In this document: positions 21,401 to 31,453 of the stretch, piece after piece | Layout of the letters: every line of letters begins with the position of its first letter | How positions within the stretch are numbered: the stretch's first letter is position 1 | Origin: Macrostomum hystrix | Lineage: Eukaryota; Platyhelminthes; Macrostomidae | Assembly: GCA_950097015.1 (NCBI GenBank) | Contig: CATNEN010000029.1 | Coordinates: 7,273,501-7,337,500, forward strand | Direction: 5' to 3' | Length of the DNA stretch: 64,000 nucleotides | The notes under the pieces: model-generated | Told to the model about the DNA's origin: nothing | Databases searched by the model: none | Seen by the model: the letters and a program-made list of their open reading frames with translations, nothing else | Made by a program: the position numbers and the translations under genes

Positions 21401-23480
21401 AGAAAGATTTGAAAAATAATAATACTTTTGGTAAGTATTATTAGCTGGCTGACAAAATGCACCTGCCTCGAGGCCGGAAGCAAGGCCAAAGTAGTTAAAT
21501 TTTCCTTGACTATGCGAACAGCATAGCATAGTTTTCACATGAAGAATATAGTTCTAAATTTTAGAGTTTTTTAATTTGTTAACTTCCTAATTCTTTTGGA
21601 TCTGAAATTTCGTGAGCAGTTGGGTGACTCACCAGTGCACTCTCTCGTTGTAGATGACAAGGATTAGGCTGACAACACTGAGGCTGTAGTAGCCGCAGTC
21701 TCGAAATATTGGCCACCAGGACAGGTAGATTGTCTGCCGATATGACAGAGGTTAGCACTTAAATATCAATGTCAATTTCGCTCTTGAAAGCTGTTTATCT
21801 TCGAAAGGGTTTTGTACAATAACTACTATTCGTGACAATTAACTACCTTGAAATTACCCTCAGTGACAATGAACTACCTTGAAATTACCCTCAGTGACAA
21901 TTAGCTACCATGGGTTTAACCAAAAGTTTTACTCTAAAAGAGAACAAAGGAAAAGAAATGAAAATAGATTTCGCACCTGAGCAGCGAGGAGGCCGCATAG
22001 GCTGACAATGAACAGCAGGTTGAATACTGCGCTGCCCACAATGGTACTGACGCCGACGTCGCTCCTGGTGAAGAAGACGCCGATGACAGAGGTGAACAGT
22101 TCCGGAGCCGAGCTGCCTGCCGCCATAAAGGTGGCGCCCGCAACGTCTGGCTTCAGGTGCAGCACTGCATGACGGTCACGGGTGAGCTGATGAATTTGTG
22201 TGGGTCTGCCTAGGTCTGGATGGGTCTAGATTGGTCTAGATGAGTCTAGAATTGGTGTAGATGGGTCTAGAATTGGTGTAGATGGGTGTAGATGGGTCTA
22301 GATGAGTCTAGAATTGGTGTAGATGGGTCTAGATGAGTCTAGAATTGGTGTAGATGGGCCTAGATTGGTCTAGATGGGCCTAGATTGGTCTAGATGGGTC
22401 TAGATTGGTCTAGATGGGTCTAGATTGGTCTAGATGGGTCTAGATTGGTGTAGATGGGTGTAGATGGGTCTAGAATTGGTGTAGATGGGTGTAGATGGGT
22501 CTAGAATTGGTGTAGATGGGTGTAGATGGGTCTAGAATTGGTGTAGATGGGTGTAGATGGGTCTAGAATTGGTGTAGATGGGTGTAGATGGGTCTAGAAT
22601 TGGTGTAGATGGGTGTAGATGGGTCTAGAATTGGTGTAGATGGGTCTAGATGAGTCTAGATGAGTCTAGATGGGTCTAGATGAGTCTAGATGGGTCAAGA
22701 TGAGTCAAGATGAGTCTAGATGGGTCTAAAGTTTGGTCAGGGTGGAGTCTCAGCCGTTGGGGGGCATACCATCGCACAGGACTTCAAGCGAAGCCACAAA
22801 ATAGTCGTCGCACACAATGGCCAGGCCAGCGAACAGCCAGAGCGCCGCCAGGATGTGCAGCGCCACCGCGCCTCGGCGCTTCTCAGCCAGGCTGAACAGA
22901 TCCGGCGGGAAGGTCTCGATGGAGCGGGGCGTGCACGCGTTGCCAGGCGGAAGCTGCGGCAGTGCGAGGAGCCGGCGACTCGCGCTGGAGACTGCGGCCT
23001 GCGGCTGCCATTGGCTGGCGCTATCTGCGGTACGGATGGCGACAGCCTGTACATGCTGGGCTGCAGGTTTAGTGCTTTTACTTTGTGATTTATCTGAGAA
23101 ATCGATTGTCTGATCCTGGGATATTCAGAAATCTAAATTTATTCATTCAATAATTTAGGCATTTTTCTATTTGGTTGATATTTTTACGAGACAATTAGGA
23201 TTATTTTTAAAAGAATAATCTGTCTCTAAGCTGTCACAAGTGTTTCACCAATTCAAATATCCACTGCCAATCACGATAGCTCCCGAATTGAATGACCGAT
23301 TTTCGTGAATGTCGTGAAATTCAAGCGAAGCTCAAACGCCAGCAAAATAAAATGAGTTTTGTAGAAATCTTCTCAAGCGGTTGCTATTCAACAGCTGTAC
23401 TTGTCTAGTGCAGCTAGACCCGCGGTCTAGACCTGCCATGAAACATTTTTTTATCATGGGACCAAGAGAGAGAGAGAGTG

Positions 23481-23514
<34 letters not shown>

Positions 23515-24643
23515 CTTGTAGATAGACGCAAAGTCGAAGTCAAAGACCGACTTTTTTACCAATCGATTCTTTCAGAGGGCGGGTTGAAAGCTTCCTTCCG
23601 TGGTTTTATAGAGATCCCTTCTGACTAGACACTGACGACAATGCCAATACTGGCTGAATTCTGACAGTGACTACATTGGGGATGCACTTTTGTTGTTGCA
23701 CAAGCCTTTCCATATACCAAATATATTCTAGATATTTCAATATCAGACACTTGGTGTAAAGCCATGTGCCGTTGCAGGACAATGAAAAAATGACAATCCC
23801 TTTTCACAAATGGGAAATGCAACTTCCATATAACTATATACAAGTGTATTTGACATCTAAACTGCTTATCTCTTAGCTGCCTTAGAAAAATAAGATTTGA
23901 TCACTAGCTCAACACCCTAGACAATCAGTAGCTATCAGATTACCACCCTAGACAGTCACTAGCTTATCAGCTTACCACCCTAGACAGTCACTAGCTTATC
24001 ATCTCACCACCATAGACAGTCACTAGCTTATCAGCTCACACACCCTAGACAGTCACTATCTTATCATCTCACACACCCTAGACAGTCACTAGCTTATCAG
24101 CTAACCACCCTAGACAGTCACTAGCTTATCAGCTTACCACCCTAGACACTCACTAGCTTATCATCTCACCACCCTAGACAGTCACTAGCTTATCATCTCA
24201 CACACCCTAGACACTCACTAGCTTATCATCTCACACACCCTAGACAGTCACTAGCTTATCATCTCACACACCCTAGACAGTCACTAGCTTATCATCTCAC
24301 CACCCTAGACAGTCACTAGCTTATCATCTCACCCTAGAGTCTAGACAGTCACTAGCTTATCAGCTTACCACCCTAGACAGTCACTAGCTTATCATCTCAC
24401 CACCCTAGACAGTCACTAGCTTATCATCTCACCACCCTAGACAGTTACTAGCTTATCATCTCACCACCCTAGACAGTCGCTATAGTTCTTTAGCTTTCCC
24501 GACTCACCTGATTCTGGAGCGACGCCAACCAAGCAGTCCCAGGCCAGGCAGATTGTCAGCCAGCCAGCGACAACAACGGTGGCCACCGCAGCCACCCCAG
24601 TAGCCGCCGGAGCTCTTCGATGTCGGCGAGGTTTAGTTTCCAT
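18423..24643 (-). CDS. SLC24A3/4-like: K+-dependent Na+/Ca2+ exchanger (NCKX3/4 type), 9 exons, 615 aa
   Basis: Exons, 5' to 3': 24643-24508, 23060-22770, 22164-21977, 21733-21633, 21242-20938, 20644-20465, 20297-20088, 19545-19444, 18757-18423. Every junction is GT-AG with matching phase, and the sum is 1848 nt. The protein exchanges Na+ for Ca2+ plus K+ at the plasma membrane. Evidence: an N-terminal hydrophobic segment (17-35). The alpha-1 repeat is [19 protein letters not shown] (acidic E164). An acidic cytosolic loop is encoded by the sixth exon. The alpha-2 repeat is [19 protein letters not shown] (D494), followed by SVGSNVFD. The Asp ending that motif (D521) is the residue that marks K+ dependence in the family, where NCX has Asn. 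The C-terminal [16 protein letters not shown]...NVF resembles NCKX3/4 rather than NCKX1/2. Five of eight introns are largely filled by private tandem arrays. Confidence 0.93.
18777..19400. repeat. 23-bp array filling NCKX intron 8
   Basis: The unit is CTTCAGTATTCAGTCTCTAC plus TGT, about 27 copies, with CTCTAC/CTCTAG/CTATAC variants. It ends about 20 bp from the acceptor (18758) and starts about 43 bp after the donor (19443). The spurious 254-codon plus-strand frame over it is a repeat artefact. Confidence 0.97.
19592..20076. repeat. 19-bp array filling NCKX intron 7
   Basis: The unit is GCTGTGTCAGCAGGACATT (19 bp), alternating with GAGTTT and GAGATT versions so that a 38-bp dimer is also visible; about 25 copies. 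It begins about 11 bp inside the donor (20087) and runs to within about 45 bp of the acceptor. Confidence 0.97.
20684..20890. repeat. 22-bp array in NCKX intron 5
   Basis: The unit is AAGGTCACTCGATGGGTATC plus TC (22 bp), about 9-10 almost identical copies, within the 293-bp intron 20937-20645. Confidence 0.96.
21835..21912. repeat. Short 31-bp direct repeat, about 2.5 copies, NCKX intron 3
   Basis: AACTACCTTGAAATTACCCT CAGTGACAATG occurs twice in tandem with a partial third copy. Confidence 0.8.
22190..22730. repeat. 10/11-bp module array in NCKX intron 2, 31-bp second-order period
   Basis: Modules TAGATGGGTC, TAGATGGGTG, TAGATGAGTC and TAGAATTGGTG are shuffled at the ends. In the middle they settle into a regular 31-bp trimer. 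The array occupies nearly all of the intron between the donor at 22769 and the acceptor at 22165. Confidence 0.94.
23462..23516. repeat. (GA)n(GT)n microsatellite in NCKX intron 1
   Basis: GAGAGAGAGAGAG is followed by a GT run of about 18 dinucleotides with one GC interruption. Confidence 0.95.
23905..24482. repeat. 32-bp array at the 5' end of NCKX intron 1
   Basis: The unit is CCACCCTAGACAGTCACTAG plus CTTATCATCTCA, about 18 copies with TCAGCT and ACACACC variants. It ends about 25 bp from the donor at 24507. Confidence 0.95.
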
Positions 24644-25326
24644 GGTCTCAGAGCTGATATTGTTCGGCCAAGTACTATATTTAAAGCAATTTTTTTTACA
24701 AAATAATTATCTGCAGTTGACGAATTCTGCTGAACTGAGTTTTTAGAAACAGCTACATTTTTAGCAAATATAAAGCATATATATATATATATTCTGACCC
24801 ATGCAATGATCTGAATTGTTGCCCCACCGATTAACCCACCCAGCTATTCGCTCTTTTCTAAGCTTTAGCCTGTCCCAGAGTTATTGGTTGATTTTATTCG
24901 GCTCCGCTGCAGCTTAGGGGGGAATAGAAAATGGGGATCGGGGAAGGCATTGAACAGCTGCAATAATCCCCAGTTAGGAGTCGGGCCAGAGAGTTTCACC
25001 TCCCTGTCATTTTCTCTCAATTCCCGACACTCCGTGCGCTTTAGTGAGCAAATTATTTGTTGAACTAACACTGAAATCCAGATAATAAGCGAGCTGTTCT
25101 ATTCGAACTGCATGTTGTCATTTTTTAGATTTTTATGATAGAAAAATTAGAAAAGCACAAAGGAACAAAATGATGGAGACCTGGATAAATGAACTAGATA
25201 GTTATACATCAGCATTTTCCTCGCCTTGTACACGCACATATGGACTTAAAGATTACGGGTACGGCCAAACAGAAGGTCTAAAATGATGGGCCACATTGAC
25301 TGAGATGAGACAGAGTAAAAGTTAGA
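24644..25326. other. NCKX upstream region
   Basis: Unique, moderately AT-rich, with a short (TA)n tract near 24778-24792. It should contain the NCKX promoter. No coding frame is supported. Confidence 0.5.
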
Positions 25327-27382
25327 CTATGGAGAGATGAGACAGGGGAGAGATGAGGCAGGGGAGAGATGAGGCAGGGGAGAGATGAGGCAGGGGAGAG
25401 ATGAGGCAGGGGAGAGATGAGGCAGGGGAGAGATGAGGCAGGGGAGAGATGAGGCAGGGGAGAGATGAGGCAGGGGAGAGATGAGGCAGGGGAGAGATGA
25501 GGCAGGGGAGAGATGAGACAGGGGAGAGATGAGACAGGTGAGAGATGAGACAGCAGAGAGATGAGACAGCAGAGAGATGAGACAGCAAAGAGATGAGACG
25601 GCAGAGAGATAAGAGTGCAGAGAGATGATACAGGTGAGAGATGAGACAGCAGAGAGATGAGACAGCACAGAGATGAGACGGCAGAGAGATGAGAGTGCAG
25701 AGAGATGATACAGGTGAGAGATGAGACAGGGGAGAGGAGACAGGTGAGAGATGAGACAGGGGAGAGGAGACAAGGGAGAGGAGACAGGGGAGAGGAGACA
25801 GGGGAGAGGAGACAGGGGAGAGATGATACAGCACAGAGATAAGACAGCAGAGAGATGAGACAGCAGAGAGATGAGACAGCAGAGAGATTAGACAGCAGAG
25901 AGATGAGACAGCAGAGAGATGAGACAGCAGAGAGATGAGACAGCATAGAGATGAGACAGCAGAGAGATGAGACAGCAGAGAGATGAGACAGCAGAGAGAT
26001 GAGACAGCAGTGAGATGAGACAGCAGAGAGATGAGACAGCAAAGAGATGAGACTGCAGAGAGATAAGAGTGCAGAGAGATGATACAGGTGAGAGATGAGA
26101 CAGTAGAGAGATGAGACAGCAGAGAGCGATGAGACAGGGGAGAGATGAGACAGGTGAGAGATGAGACAGAAGAGATATGAGACAGCGGAGAGCGATGAGA
26201 CAGGGGAGAGATGAGACAGGTGAGAGATGAGACAGAAGAGATATGAGACAGCAGAGAAATGAGACAGTAGAGAGATGAGACAGTAGAGAGATGAGACAGC
26301 AGAGAAATGAGACAGCAGAGAAATGAGACAGCAGAGAGATGAGACAGCAGAGAGATGAGACAGCAGAGAGATGAGACAGCAGTGAGATGAGACAGCAGAG
26401 AGATGAGACAGCAAAGAGATGAGACTGCAGAGAGATAAGAGTGCAGAGAGATGATACAGGTAAGAGATGAGACAGTAGAGAGATGAGACAGCAGAGAGCG
26501 ATGAGACAGGGGAGAGATGAGACAGGTGAGAGATGAGACAGAAGAGATATGAGACAGCGGAGAGCGATGAGACAGGGGAGAGATGAGACAGGTGAGAGAT
26601 GAGACAGAAGAGATATGAGACAGCAGAGAAATGAGACAGTAGAGAGATGAGACAGTAGAGAGATGAGACAGCAGAGAAATGAGACAGCAGAGAAATGAGA
26701 CAGCAGAGAGATGAGACAGCAGAGAGATGAGACAGCAGAGAAATGAGACAGCAGAGAAATGAGACAGCAGAGAAATGAGACAGCAGAGAGATGAGACAGC
26801 AGAGAGATGAGACAGCAGAGAGATGAGACAGCAGAGAGATGAGACAGCAGAGAGATGAGACAGCAAAGAGATGAGACGGCAGAGAGATGATACAGGTGAG
26901 AGATGAGACAGCAGAGAGATGATACAGGTGAGAGATGAGACAGCAGAGAGATGATACAGCACAGAGATAAGAGTGCAGAGAGATGATACAGGTGAGAGAT
27001 GAGACAGTAGAGAGATGAGACAGCAGAGAGCGATGAGACAGGGGAGAGATGAGACAGGTGAGAGATGAGACAGAAGAGATATGAGACAGCAGAGAGCGAT
27101 GAGACAGGGGAGAGATGAGACAGGTGAGAGATGAGACAGAAGAGATATGAGACAGCAGAGAAATGAGACAGTAGAGAGATGAGACAGTAGAGAGATGAGA
27201 CAGCAGAGAAATGAGACAGGGGAGAAATGAGACAGCAGAGAAATGAGACTGCAGAGAGATGAGACAGTAGAGATATGAGACAGCAGAGAAATGAGACAGC
27301 AGAGAAATGAGACAGCAGAGAAATGAGACAGCAGAGAAATGAGACAGCAGAGAAATGAGACTGCAGAGAGATGAGAAATGCA
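25327..27382. repeat. 16-bp tandem array, about 128 copies
   Basis: The unit is AGAGATGAGACAGCAG (16 bp). Segments differ: GGCAGGGG units at 25340-25530, mixed GGTGAG, GTGCAG and TAGAG variants after that, and larger blocks repeated around 26050-26330, 26410-26700 and 26980-27200. Because 16 is not a multiple of three and the minus strand has no stop, all three minus frames stay open (up to 726 codons) and repeat the same 16 residues. Confidence 0.98.
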
Positions 27383-28266
27383 TAGAGTAGGTCTTGGAAG
27401 TCGCCAGGAGCCGAATGTGTGCCGCATATGCTCTGTGAGCCAGGATTTCTAGAGTCATGCCCTACCTTACTGAAGTTATTTGTTGTTTATTCTGTATTCG
27501 AGTGCTTAAATCGATCTGCTTCTACGTTTCTCTACATGTTCGAGCGTAGCATAAAAAATTCCTACTCACATATCTTACGAGCGCAGTGTAGTGCTTTATT
27601 TCGGTTGTTTTGAATCCTAAAATTTCACGCATACTCTCATTCTGTCGCATGTTGAGTAGTCAAAAAGCTTACCTGAGCCTCCTATAGCTGCTTGTGATAG
27701 TTCGCTAGCAGTGCAGACATACTCGCAGTAAGTTGGAGTGCGAATTAGAACTGGGTCTTTGGGTGGCCGCTAGGAGAACAATTTCTCTGGCACTTTTTGC
27801 CCAAATGTTTCACAATAGGCGCTTCTTTTCAAGTCGCGATACTCACTCAATGAGCACATTTCTTTCGTTAATTCTTTCATCTCTCCGTCTCTCTGAGCCA
27901 ATGGAATTTTACAAGTATATAGAATAAGAATAGTGACGACAAAAAAACGGGTTAGAACCAGTTTATATTGAGGCTCTCGATTAGGGTAACCATTAGGAGT
28001 GCCTGCACCGACTGAACCATACAATATAACTAACTATACTATACTATATAGTAGCAGTACTAGGGCTACATTTCAGTGGATGCTACCAGCAAAGTACAAG
28101 ATAATGCACCGACTATAAATAAATGTACGAGCTATGTGTTTCATGCAATTAGGCTTGTGCTGCACTTAAAAAGCTTCATTTTAAGACTCATTGAGAGACA
28201 AAATTACATAAGCGTCTGTTTCTTTTGTACTTTAATTGGGGCAGAATTTTTTGATACAGACTAAGG
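27383..28266. other. Spacer without a supported gene
   Basis: AT-rich. Small frames at 27419-27613, 27733-27927 and 28076-28264 have no recognisable domain. A minus-strand donor-like site occurs near 27670, but no exon is convincing. Confidence 0.5.
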
Positions 28267-28305
28267 CACAGATTCTATATTACCACAGATAATATAGAAT
28301 CTGTG
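28267..28305. repeat. Perfect 15-bp inverted repeat with a 9-nt loop
   Basis: CACAGATTCTATATT (28267-28281) pairs with AATATAGAATCTGTG (28291-28305). A short direct repeat, CTAAGGCAC, is present on both sides. It lies about 75 bp upstream of the mariner remnant. It could be a foldback element end or a hairpin left by imprecise excision. Confidence 0.75.
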
Positions 28306-28377
28306 GACTAAGGCACCATCGATCTTATTGTCTATGGAAAATGTTCCCTCTGGCTTTTGAGATAAGGCAGAAATCGA

Positions 28378-29240
28378 GTGGGATTCAAACCACCCTTTTA
28401 TCCAGTATGTAGAAAAGTGAAGCTACCAAGCGCACTGTCTTTTGGTCTTTGTGGAAGCAGCAGAAGAAGCAGGCTGATATTTACCGCGAGCTGCTGCAAA
28501 TCTTTAGCGAGGATGCACCTTCGAAAAAAACTGTGTCAAACTAAACTGCTGACTCCTGTCCAACTGCAAGAGAGGGTCCAGATGTGCCGCCACCTACTCA
28601 ACGCCTATCAAAACGAGCCCGACTTTCTTGGCCGCCTGGTGACTGGTGATGAAACGTGGTTTCACTTCTACGAACCAGAAACGAAACGGCAGAGCAGCGT
28701 CTGGAAGGCTACTCACGAACCCCCTCCGGCCAAGGCCAAGGCGGTGCAGTCAGCAGGTAAGCGCATGGCCACCGTGTTCTGGGACAGAGAAGGCATATTG
28801 CTGATCGAGTGGCTACCTGAAGGCAGAACCATCAATGCCCAGTACTACTGTGAAATATTGGAACGGCTGCGTGAGAAGATCAAGAGTGAGCGCCGGCGAA
28901 GGATCACCAGGGGCATTGTGCTGCAGCAGGACAACGCCAGGCCGCATACCTGCAATGCAACTATGGCTGTCATCAGGAGACTAGGCTTCGAGTTGCTGCC
29001 TCACCCTGCCTATTCTCCTGACCTGGCCCCCAGTGACTACTGATTGTTCCCTAAAATGAAAGAGCCTCTTCGTGGCCATCGCTATGGAAGCCTTTCTGCA
29101 CTCAGCTCGGCCATCAGCCAGTGGGTACGAGGGACCCCCACCGAATTCTTCGCCCAGGGCATCAGCAAGCTGCCAGAGAGATGGCACAAATGTGTGCAGC
29201 TTGGGGGTGACTATGTTGAGAAGTGCAATGTTCACAATTA
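28378..29240 (+). pseudogene. Broken mariner (Tc1/mariner DD34D) transposase
   Basis: The catalytic core is intact in places: TGDETWFHFYEPETKR (first Asp), LQQDNARPHT (second Asp), HPAYSPDLAPSDY (third Asp) and an ERW-KC---GGDYVEK C-terminus. It is not functional. An in-frame TGA at 29041-29043 follows PSDY where the family has His or Phe. The N-terminal helix-turn-helix part (DIYRELLQIFSEDAPSKKTV) lies in another frame before about 28530, and about 100 residues that normally follow it are missing. No flanking terminal repeats were found. Transposases of this type cut and paste at TA sites. Confidence 0.9.
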
Positions 29241-29514
29241 GCTGTTCTTTGTTTTGTTTCTTTGATATCTGCTGCTGAAAAGCAGTGAAATAACGGCATT
29301 TGTATGTAAACTTTTTCTTGTATAAGGCTACAACAATGCTACTTAAAATCAGTAGATGGCTTAAGTGCGATGGGACAGAAACAACAGGAAAAAAGAAAGT
29401 TGTTTAAATGAGACAGCTGGTTGACGTACAGCTAGTTGATGTACAGGGTGTACAGTTGACAATACAATAGTACAATAGCTAGTTGATGTACAGGGGTGTA
29501 CAGATGACACATGG

Positions 29515-30283
29515 ACATGGACATGGCGATGAACTCTCGCCGTCAGGGTCCTGCAGGGCGGAGAACTCTCGCCGTCAGAGACCTGCAGGGCGGAGAACTC
29601 TCGCCGTCAGAGACCTGCAGGGTGGAAAACTCTCGCCGTCAGAGACCTGCAGGGTGGAGAACTCTCGCCGTCAGAGACCTGCAGGGTGGAGAACTCTCGC
29701 CGTCAGAGACCTGCAGGGTGGAGAACTCTCGCCGTCAGGGACCCAGGGTGAACTCTCGCCGTCAGAGACCTGCAAGGTGGAGAACTCTCGCCGTCAGAGA
29801 CCTGCAGGGTGGAGAACTCTCGCCGTCAGAGACCTGCAAGGTGGAGAACTCTCGCCGTCAGAGACCTGCAGGGTGGAGAACTCTCGCCGTCAGAGACCTG
29901 CAGGGTGGAGAACTCTCGCCGTCAGGGACCTGCAGGGCGGAGAACTCTCGCCGTCAGAGACCTGCAGGGTGGAGAACTCTCGCCGTCAGGGACCCAGGGT
30001 GAACTCTCGCCGTCAGAGACCTGCAAGGTGGTGAACTCTCGCCGTCAGAGACCTGCAAGGTGGAGAACTCTCGCCGTCAGAGACCTGCAAGGTGGAGAAC
30101 TCTCGCCGTCAGGGACCCAGGGTGAACTCTCGCCGTCAGAGACCTGCAGGGTGGAGAACTCTCGCCGTCAGAGACCTGCAGGGTGGAGAACTCTCGCCGT
30201 CAGAGACCTGCAGGGTGGAGAACTCTCGCCGTCAGAGACCTGCAGGGTGGAGAACTCTCGCCGTCAGGGACCAAAGACGATGA
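29515..30283. repeat. 32-bp tandem array, about 24 copies
   Basis: The unit is AACTCTCGCCGTCAGAGACC plus TGCAGGGTGGAG. Three copies are shortened to a GGACCCAGGGTG form, and these recur at about 270-bp and 120-bp spacing. Long plus-strand frames over it are artefacts. Confidence 0.97.
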
Positions 30284-31453
30284 ATTTTCTCCGTGCGATT
30301 CTGAATTTAGCTTTTGTGTTCGACAAAAAGATCTACTGCTCAAATAAAATATAAAATCTGTATTTTGAACTGCTGTTAAAAAATTGTCGTTAATATGCTT
30401 AGCAGCATACGCAATGAGTCCTTGAGAACTACTGTAGTAGAAAGTTATATTTGGGATCAGCATCAATAGAATATGATAAATGATCTGCTGTTATTCAAAT
30501 GTGATTGAGTTTTGTACAAGGAATTCAGAAATTGTTTATATTGTTGCGCAACATATGGTAGTTGAGAAACAATTTAGGCACTGGAATAACTGGAATCAGT
30601 TAGTAGTTGAAGGCACAGATTTGTTAAAATTTGAGCCATTCGCTAACCAAAGCCTTTATGGGACACTTGCGGCTAGGCTGCAATGTTTACCGTGCAAACG
30701 CTCTTAAAAGTAAATAATAAAATGAATATATTGAGCTCATTAGAGTCCTGGCGAGTTAGAATGTAAAGCAATGCGACTGCATAAATATCAGAGAAGAGAA
30801 CCAATGACAAAAGGCGCTTCGAAACTCTGTTAACAAAAGTAGTGATTTTGTTAAAATACCGAATACTAGTAATCACATATTAACACATGTGCTGTGCATA
30901 GATTTGTCACAAACGAAAGTCGTGGAATTTAATAATAACACATTAGATATGTACATTTTTTAACGCGAAGTTAATAGTATAAGTTTAATGTTAAAAGTGA
31001 AAGTGAAGTAAAAAACAATTGGAAGTTTTATTATTCTTAACAAAAAAGTTATTTTAGTTTTACAGGCGTTTGAAAAAATAACATTAATCAATAATGTTTT
31101 ATAAAGCTTATTAGATAACAAAAACTACAAAGCATTTGTAACACAAAACTTATTTTATTAGAAATTATTGCGATTATATTTTTCGATTAGCTTTTTATCT
31201 TTTCCGTCTGTTTAGGCAGCCTATAAATTTTTGTCCCTATTAAGTGTGACAATATTCTACTTAATAACCTTGTGATGTGAGCAGCGTTTGCATAAGTGAT
31301 ACTTTGCAACAAATGTTATACTCTACTTTAATTTCATGATTTGTCTAAATGAAATAAATTTATTAAGAAAACTGGCAATACGAACTCTTGATGTCTTAGA
31401 AAACTCTGCAAGTTCTTTCGGAAAAAAAACAATGAAGCTCTCTTACTCGTAGT
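30284..31453. other. AT-rich gene-free stretch with the TIR-SAM gene's poly(A) signal
   Basis: Low GC, no coding frame. On the minus strand AATAAA lies at 31364-31359, about 90 bp after the stop codon of the 31454-34900 gene, at a plausible cleavage distance. Confidence 0.6.

Noticed and set aside
25278..27458. 726- and 701-codon minus-strand open frames
   Set aside because: They lie entirely on the 16-bp array, all three frames are open, and the peptides just repeat 16 residues.
29483..30354. Long plus-strand frames rich in Arg/Gln/Pro
   Set aside because: All three frames of a 32-bp array are open; no start context or flanking coding sequence.
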